Assembly (NCBI RefSeq): GCF_030812295.1 | Contig: NZ_JAUSSK010000001.1 | Location: 434,001 to 498,000, forward strand | Source of the DNA: Luteibacter jiangsuensis | GTDB lineage: Bacteria > Pseudomonadota > Gammaproteobacteria > Xanthomonadales > Rhodanobacteraceae | Direction: 5' to 3' | DNA length: 64,000 nucleotides | Shown: positions 58,857 through 64,000 of the stretch, piece after piece | How positions within the stretch are numbered: the first letter of the stretch is position 1 | Layout: every line of letters starts with the position of its first letter | The notes under the pieces: model-generated | What the model was told of the DNA's origin: nothing | Databases searched by the model: none | Seen by the model: only the letters and a program-made list of their open reading frames with translations | Position numbers and translations under genes: made by a program

Positions 58857-60440
58857 GTGGCGCGGGATGACTTTTCAAAGCCGATAATCCGCGAGCTGCG
58901 CGAACGCGTGGCAAGCCATTGTTCGAACCCGGATTGCCGCCGGAAGACGGCCGGCCCGAAATCGGGAGGACGCGGGACGATTGTTTTGGGGGAGGCGGCC
59001 CACATCCACGCTGCAGCCCAAGGTGGACCCCGCTACGACGCTGAGATGTCACCGGCCGAACGCGCATCCATCGACAACGCCATCTGGCTGTGCCGTGGCT
59101 GTGCTCGACGCGTCGATCGCGACGAAGCGGCCTATCCGGCGACGCTGCTTCGCCAGTGGAAAACCCGCGCCGAAGATCTCGCAAGCGACGAGCTGGACAC
59201 ACGGCCCCCAGCCCATGGGGACGCCCAGGAACAGTTGGTCGGGGCGTTGACCGGGCACACCAAGCGTTTGCTACCGTCGTTGATAAAGAATGCCCACGCT
59301 GCGTCAGTGGAAACCTTGGAGCGGCTCGATCCTCGGTTCCATATCGAAAGCAGCCACCAAGGCGGCGTTACCCGGTTTCGCATCGAGGCCCTCGAGACCG
59401 TTCCGTTTCGCCTGTCCGTCCCCGAAGAACGCATGGCGGAGTGGAAGCGCGGTGTGGATGCAGCGCTGCAAGCGGGCACCCCCTTCGAGATCGACGCGGC
59501 CGGCTTCGCTGTACGGGGCTCGACATTGCTCACCCACGTCTTTGAAGGCGACGACGAGCTGGAAGAGCGAAAGCTCACCTTCACTCCACACGCCATGCCG
59601 GCGCGACTGAAATGGTCCGCGCTGACCGAGGCAACGGCCGTCCGTCGGGGCTTCGACGATGTGACGGGCTCGTTGGCCATGGGAGCATCGCAGTGGACCT
59701 TTCGCGGCGAAGTCTGGGATGGCTTGGCCGTGCTGACTATCCAAATGCGCCATGTGGCCCCGCCTTGGAACGGCAATTTTTCGCTTCGCTTCGATGTGGA
59801 CCGCTGGGTGGGACGGGACATTCGCACGCTGCCCTACCTGGATGCTCTGATCGAATTCTGTTTGCGAACCACGCCCGAGGAAATCCTCGATGTCGAGCTG
59901 CACGTCGAAGGGCAGCGACGCGCGGCCATGAGCTCACCGTTCGGCACAGTGGCCCCGGCAAACCCCCAACAGAATGCGCTGCTGTCGTATTTGGGCCGGG
60001 CGGCCGAAATCACGCGCCGGTTGGGGGTGAATGTTGCGATGCCCAAGCATGCGAAGGTCAGTCAGGAAGACGCAGAAGCCCTAGGCCGTGTCTACGATGT
60101 CGCGGTGGCCCCCGACCGCATGACCGCGGCGCACCTCGCATGCAACCCAACCTGCACGCTCACCGCGACCGACCACGGCGCCAACATCCGCCAATTGGAA
60201 GGGGAGACCGAAGCCATAATTATCCAGGTGCCGACCGATCTCCCCTCGGAACTCCGCATCTTCGGGCAAACGGTGGCGGTGCCACCGGTTCGCACCACGC
60301 TGCACGGCCTACGTCCCCGCGTTATCGATGAACGGACGGTCTTTCAAACCGGCGATGCGGTCAAAGTCGAGCTGGAACCCACAAAAGACTTCTGGATGGC
60401 CTACGAATGGCCGTTGGGTGATACATCGCTGCACAAGTGA
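58857..60440 (+). CDS. HNH-nuclease-domain protein of defence type
   Basis: 527-residue protein. The N-terminal 100 residues form an HNH domain with a zinc knuckle: SHCSNPDCRRKTAGP, GEAAHIHAAAQGGPRYD, NAIWLCRGCARRVDRDE and LLRQWKTRAEDL. The remaining 400 residues are beta-rich and unassigned. This N-terminal module is common in nuclease genes of defence islands, where the rest senses or recruits. The GTG at 58857 has AGGGAGG six bases upstream and is preferred over the earlier ATG 58827. It stands before the SIR2-HerA pair. Confidence 0.75.
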   Translation: MARDDFSKPIIRELRERVASHCSNPDCRRKTAGPKSGGRGTIVLGEAAHIHAAAQGGPRYDAEMSPAERASIDNAIWLCRGCARRVDRDEAAYPATLLRQWKTRAEDLASDELDTRPPAHGDAQEQLVGALTGHTKRLLPSLIKNAHAASVETLERLDPRFHIESSHQGGVTRFRIEALETVPFRLSVPEERMAEWKRGVDAALQAGTPFEIDAAGFAVRGSTLLTHVFEGDDELEERKLTFTPHAMPARLKWSALTEATAVRRGFDDVTGSLAMGASQWTFRGEVWDGLAVLTIQMRHVAPPWNGNFSLRFDVDRWVGRDIRTLPYLDALIEFCLRTTPEEILDVELHVEGQRRAAMSSPFGTVAPANPQQNALLSYLGRAAEITRRLGVNVAMPKHAKVSQEDAEALGRVYDVAVAPDRMTAAHLACNPTCTLTATDHGANIRQLEGETEAIIIQVPTDLPSELRIFGQTVAVPPVRTTLHGLRPRVIDERTVFQTGDAVKVELEPTKDFWMAYEWPLGDTSLHK

Positions 60441-60475
60441 GACCGAGACGATGAATTCGAGCGGCGGGGGGTGGG

Positions 60476-60646
60476 ATGGAAGAGAAAGCGCCTGGCAAAC
60501 ACCCAACGGTTCTGCTGCAAGATGCGGCGACGGGGCGTTATGAAAAGATTGTGGCTCGGTTGCCACCCGAGGAGGTCTTGCTCCGCTGTGGCGCCGCGCC
60601 CGCCCGACTCCCCATTAAGTCAGGCGTCCGCCAGATGCAGTGCTAA
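60476..60646 (+). CDS. possible 56-residue protein or gene fragment
   Basis: ATG at 60476 after GGGGGTGGG opens a frame beginning MEEKAPGKHPTVLLQDAATG and continuing KIVARLPPEEV, ending in Cys. Charged and soluble at the N-terminus. It looks more protein-like than chance but is unrecognised, and may be the start of a truncated gene. Confidence 0.3.
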   Translation: MEEKAPGKHPTVLLQDAATGRYEKIVARLPPEEVLLRCGAAPARLPIKSGVRQMQC

Positions 60647-60688
60647 GGAGGCTGCGTATTGGACTATCGCTGGCCCCATTTTTATGTC

Positions 60689-60706
60689 TGTAGGATTCCC
60701 CCTACA
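60689..60706. repeat. TGTAGG-CCTACA palindrome, copy 3
   Basis: TGTAGG-ATTCCC-CCTACA, the third member of the small palindrome set at 39036 and 46976. Confidence 0.35.
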
Positions 60707-60938
60707 ACCGATGGCCAAGTTCCCTCGACACACCCCATGTTTAGAAGGGCAGCGGTACTGGGTGAGGACGATTACGCCTTGTTATCGCGGGTAGGCCAGT
60801 GCCTTCTTTTGGCCTGTCGCGGACATTTGTAGGTCCACGCCATTTCTGGAGTCGACGACGAAGGTACTCGATCTGTTCGAGCAGGCGATCAGGGCTGCTG
60901 ATATCATGCCAGTGAGGAAGTGCTGGCCAGGGGGCGAG

Positions 60939-62141
60939 ATGCACAAACATGATCCGATTCGACAGATTAGTTTCATTCAGCAGGCGCTGTCGCAGAACCG
61001 TAAGCCTATCGGCTTCTTCCTGGGCGCGGGGTGCCCCTTGTCGATCCGCGTCAACGAACGGGAGGAGGGCGGAAAGATCGTAACCGACCCTCTGATCTGG
61101 GACGTGGCGGGGTTGACGAAGGTGATCGCGGAGCAATTGTCCAGCAACGCCGTCGACAACCCATCGATCTGGGACAAGCTCGTCAAGATCGTGACCGATG
61201 ACGGCGGCGATGGCGGTAATATTGAGCTCCTACTCAGCCGCATCCGAGTGTTTGCGAGCGTCGCCGGCGCCGGCGATGTGCGCGGGCTGACCGCCGCCGA
61301 GCTCATCGCACTCGACACGAATGTCTGCGACGTGATCTCCAAAGAGGTTCGGCGCGAGCTTCCGGCAAAGGATAGCCCCTATCATAACCTTGCGATCTGG
61401 AGTCGTTCGATCCGTCGCGAGCGGCCGGTCCATCTCTTCACGACCAACTACGACTTGTTGATGGAGCAGGCCCTCGAGGAAAGCTCGGCACCCTATTTCG
61501 ACGGCTTCATCGGTGCCCGGAAAGCTTTCTTCGACCTCGGCGCTGTTGAGGATGAAGGCTTGCTACCGCCACGCTGGACCCGGCTCTGGAAGATCCACGG
61601 CTCGCTCAACTGGCGTCTTGAAGGCAAGACCGATGTCGTGCGCAGCGATGAGAAAACCGACAAGCAGAGCTATCTGATCTACCCGTCGCATCTCAAATAT
61701 GATCAGAGCCGCAAGATGCCCTATCTCGCGATGCTTGATCGCTTGAAGGCATTCCTGCTCGCCCCGTCGTCGCTACTTTTCATCTGTGGCTATTCCTTCG
61801 CCGACGAGCATATCAACGACGTCATATGCCGCAGCCTTGAGGCGAATCCGACTGCGCATGTCTTTGCCTTTGTCCATGGCGAGCTAGAAACAGAGCGCTA
61901 CAAGCTCGCGTGTCAGTGTGCGCTGGCGAGCCCGAATCTTAGCCTGCTGGGTTTCGACAAGGCGATCATCGGCCGCACGGCGGGTGACTGGTCCGGCGAC
62001 GGCGCGGATGACCTTGTGTTGCCGCCCAGTATCCTAGTAAAGGACGGCGACAAGGTTACCGTGCGGCTCGGCGACTTTGCTGCACTCGGCGCGCTGCTGC
62101 GTGGTCTCTCCGGCAACGGGACGAGCGATGATCCGGCCTGA
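60939..62141 (+). CDS. SIR2-domain protein of a SIR2-HerA defence system
   Basis: 400-residue protein with a SIR2 NAD-binding fold: GFFLGAGCP (residues 25-33), TTNYD (168-172), the catalytic His in KIHGSLNW (His220) and LLFICGYSFADEHI. In SIR2-HerA phage defence the SIR2 protein depletes NAD+ after phage infection, in complex with the HerA ATPase. The ATG at 60939 is preceded by GGGGGCGAG; an earlier in-frame ATG lacks a ribosome site. It overlaps the HerA gene by 14 bases. Confidence 0.85.
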   Translation: MHKHDPIRQISFIQQALSQNRKPIGFFLGAGCPLSIRVNEREEGGKIVTDPLIWDVAGLTKVIAEQLSSNAVDNPSIWDKLVKIVTDDGGDGGNIELLLSRIRVFASVAGAGDVRGLTAAELIALDTNVCDVISKEVRRELPAKDSPYHNLAIWSRSIRRERPVHLFTTNYDLLMEQALEESSAPYFDGFIGARKAFFDLGAVEDEGLLPPRWTRLWKIHGSLNWRLEGKTDVVRSDEKTDKQSYLIYPSHLKYDQSRKMPYLAMLDRLKAFLLAPSSLLFICGYSFADEHINDVICRSLEANPTAHVFAFVHGELETERYKLACQCALASPNLSLLGFDKAIIGRTAGDWSGDGADDLVLPPSILVKDGDKVTVRLGDFAALGALLRGLSGNGTSDDPA

Positions 62142-64000
62142 CCTAGCCGACCGCGCAACCGTCATCGGCACGGTCCAGGACGTCAGCGGGACGTCGGTCA
62201 GCGTCACCTTGACTTCTGACCACTTCTCGGGCCTGAGCTTTGTCCACGGCCAGGGCCACAAGATCGGCCAGATCGGCAGCTTCGTTAAAATTCCCATCGG
62301 TTATGTCGACCTCTATGGAATCGTATCGCAAGTCGGGGCGAGCGCAGTTCCTGAGAAGGCGGCGCTCTCGATGCCCAATGGGCTTCGCTGGATGACGGTC
62401 CAGCTGATCGGCGAGGGCTACAGGACGGGACGGTTCCAGAGAGGCATCTCGCAATATCCGACCTTCGAGGATGAGGTCCATCTCGTCTCTGAGGCAGATC
62501 TCCAGGCGATTTATGGGCGGTCGGACCAGCAGAATCATTTGGTCCGGGTCGGTCATGTTGCAGGCAGTGAGTCGATAGACGCACTCGTCGACGTCAACAA
62601 ACTCGTAACGCGGCACAGCGCGGTCGTCGGGACGACCGGCTCAGGCAAGTCGACGACGGTCGCGGGGCTGTTGAACGTCCTGTCCGATGAAAACCGCTTC
62701 CCGTCGGCGAGGATCGTCGTGCTCGATCTCCACGGCGAATATGGCAAGGCACTCGGCGACCGAGCGAATATCTTCAAGGTTAGCCCGGATGCTCGCAACA
62801 CGAATGAGCATCGGTTGTGCGTCCCTTTTTGGGCGCTGAGCTTCGATGAGCTCATGCGTGTGACGTTCGGAAGCCTTCCGCAGGACGGCAAAGCACGCAA
62901 CATCATCCTCGAGCAGATACTCGAGGCCAAGATCGCAAGCCTAACGGCGCAGCCGATCGCCGGTGTCGATCCCGCCAGCATCACCGCCGATAGCCCGGTG
63001 CCTTTCTCGCTCAACAAGCTCTGGCATGATCTCTATTGCCGCGAGTTCGGAACCTATCTTAGCGCCGGCGGAGCAAACCCGTCAGATCAGGCGACCTGGG
63101 CCTACGAATGCGATCTTTCGGGTGCGAAGATCGTAGGGGACGCGCAGGCCGCGGTCCCACCGCGCTTTCGCAAGGTCAAGAATGTCGCCTCTGATCAGGA
63201 GAAGATCAATTGGCTCCCGGACGTCCTCAACATCCGAGGGCCGCTTGAGGCGCTCGGAGCGCGGCTTCGCGTCGCGCGCTACGACTTCCTGCTGAAGGCC
63301 GGTGACTGGCATCCCGAGCTCGACGGCACGACGACGAAGACGCTCGCCGATCTCGTCGGTCAATGGCTCGGCAGTAATAAGCCGATCACGATCCTCGACC
63401 TGTCAGGCATTCCCTCAACGGTGACGAACGACATCATCGGCAACATCTTGCGCGTCCTTTACGATGGTCTCTTCTGGGCGCGTAACCTCTCGGAGGGCGG
63501 GCGCGAACGCCCGCTGCTCGTGGTGATGGAGGAAGCGCACAGCTATCTTGGCGACAATGGCGGCAGCGCCGCCTCGATCGCGACCCAGCGCATCGTCAAG
63601 GAAGGGCGCAAATATGGGATCGGCGCGATGATCGTCAGCCAGCGCCCAGCAGAGATCAACCCGACGATCCTGTCGCAATGCGGGACTTTTTTCGCGATGC
63701 GGTTGAGCAATGCTACGGATCGCTCGCATGTGACGAGCGCGCTCTCGGACAATCTCGAGGGCCTGACGAGCATGCTGCCGGTGCTGCGCACCGGCGAAGC
63801 GATCATCCTTGGCGAAGCGGTCCGGTTGCCAATGCGCACGATGATACAGGCGCCGCCTCGGGACCGTCGTCCCGACAGCCAGGATCCGCTCATTTGCGAC
63901 GAAGCCGCGCCCGATGATTCGATGACGCCTGGCGGCTGGAATCTTCGGACCCATATTGCCGCAGACTATCGTTACTTCGTCGAGAACTGGCTACAGCAGA
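62128..64000 (+). CDS. HerA-family ATPase of a SIR2-HerA defence system (cut by window end)
   Basis: 624 residues of a HerA/FtsK-type hexameric DNA-translocating ATPase are visible. An N-terminal HAS-barrel-like beta domain (ATVIGTVQDVSG, GSFVKIPIGYVDLYGIV) is followed by Walker A GTTGSGKST (about residues 168-176), Walker B LLVVMEEAH (about 463-471), and later IGAMIVSQRPAEINPTILSQ and LSNATDRSHV typical of HerA. The frame is open at 64000. The 14-base overlap with the SIR2 gene argues for coupled translation and complex formation. Confidence 0.88.
   Translation, partial: MIRPDLADRATVIGTVQDVSGTSVSVTLTSDHFSGLSFVHGQGHKIGQIGSFVKIPIGYVDLYGIVSQVGASAVPEKAALSMPNGLRWMTVQLIGEGYRTGRFQRGISQYPTFEDEVHLVSEADLQAIYGRSDQQNHLVRVGHVAGSESIDALVDVNKLVTRHSAVVGTTGSGKSTTVAGLLNVLSDENRFPSARIVVLDLHGEYGKALGDRANIFKVSPDARNTNEHRLCVPFWALSFDELMRVTFGSLPQDGKARNIILEQILEAKIASLTAQPIAGVDPASITADSPVPFSLNKLWHDLYCREFGTYLSAGGANPSDQATWAYECDLSGAKIVGDAQAAVPPRFRKVKNVASDQEKINWLPDVLNIRGPLEALGARLRVARYDFLLKAGDWHPELDGTTTKTLADLVGQWLGSNKPITILDLSGIPSTVTNDIIGNILRVLYDGLFWARNLSEGGRERPLLVVMEEAHSYLGDNGGSAASIATQRIVKEGRKYGIGAMIVSQRPAEINPTILSQCGTFFAMRLSNATDRSHVTSALSDNLEGLTSMLPVLRTGEAIILGEAVRLPMRTMIQAPPRDRRPDSQDPLICDEAAPDDSMTPGGWNLRTHIAADYRYFVENWLQQ

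Larger units (their letters stand above)
60441..60938. other. gap between HNH and SIR2 genes
   Basis: About 500 bases with one possible 56-residue frame at 60476-60646 and a TGTAGG-CCTACA palindrome at 60689-60706. The region from 60707 to 60938 shows no convincing gene; the promoter of the SIR2-HerA pair is expected here. Confidence 0.4.

Noticed and set aside
1-64000. tRNA, rRNA or CRISPR arrays
   Set aside because: I looked for cloverleaf-like arms, conserved rRNA stretches and regularly spaced repeats and saw none; a dedicated scan could still find a short RNA gene.

Overview
The window looks like chromosomal DNA of a GC-rich gammaproteobacterium of the Xanthomonadales, most likely Rhodanobacteraceae (Luteibacter/Dyella-like). 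This is an inference from gene content (a TonB receptor, LacI regulator, glycosidase and flavin halogenase sugar locus; FosA; a LytTR two-component system next to FtsX-type permeases), not from a marker gene. I saw no rRNA, tRNA or CRISPR array.

Layout. (1) 1-10.7 kb is a carbohydrate utilisation locus: GH35 beta-galactosidase (cut by the window edge) and MFS sugar transporter on the minus strand, then a LacI repressor, a secreted GH3 glucosidase, a TonB-dependent receptor and a tryptophan-halogenase-like flavoprotein on the plus strand. Identical palindromes (TGACAGCGCTGTCA) precede the GH3 and receptor genes and are the likely LacI operators. (2) 10.8-38.9 kb is mixed housekeeping and signalling: a secreted methyltransferase-like protein, fosA, a YkgJ protein, a SulP transporter, a ribbon-helix-helix regulator, PhnA, a LytS/LytTR pair with two FtsX-like permeases, an ATP-grasp ligase, a PQQ-type sugar dehydrogenase, an ArsR/AHSA1 pair, a secreted SGNH hydrolase, a large secreted cytochrome-like protein, a GGDEF-EAL protein, CHASE2 and LysM-FecR proteins, and a BvgS/EvgS-like hybrid kinase with an RcsB/EvgA-like regulator. 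(3) 39.2-46.8 kb is a minus-strand radical-SAM peptide operon. It holds two sister precursor peptides with a double-glycine leader and a C-x5-C tail (one too short for usual ORF cut-offs), a radical SAM enzyme, a small membrane protein, two FtsX permeases related to those at 17.8-20.3 kb, an unknown 369-residue protein and a C39-peptidase ABC exporter. (4) 47.5-57.5 kb is a second minus-strand peptide operon with an unusual gene set: HlyD adaptor, a 57-residue precursor (GAG leader end; Ser/Thr/Gly-rich then Asp/Glu-rich core), a graspetide-type ATP-grasp ligase, a secreted DUF6624-like protein, a C39 exporter, a stand-alone GT84 (cyclic beta-1,2-glucan synthase type) glycosyltransferase, a SelO/MchC/MceJ-like protein and an HlyC/MceI-like acyltransferase. 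It reads as a class IIb microcin C-terminal modification system combined with a graspetide ligase and a glucan synthase, and is the best candidate for an undescribed system here. A transposase scrap and a decayed radical SAM gene flank it, and a 17/18-identical direct repeat (47228, 58273) brackets it. (5) 58.9-64 kb is a defence-type region: an HNH nuclease-like protein, then overlapping SIR2 and HerA genes, with HerA cut by the window end.

How parts may work together. In region 4 the precursor would be cross-linked by the ATP-grasp enzyme, possibly decorated at its C-terminus by the MceI/MceJ-like pair using a product of GT84, then cleaved after GAG and exported through the C39 ABC-HlyD channel. 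The operon has a strong terminator-like hairpin directly after the precursor gene, which should keep precursor mRNA in excess of enzyme mRNA. The radical-SAM operon has no HlyD gene of its own and may borrow that of region 4. All functional statements are by family resemblance read by eye; no searches were run.
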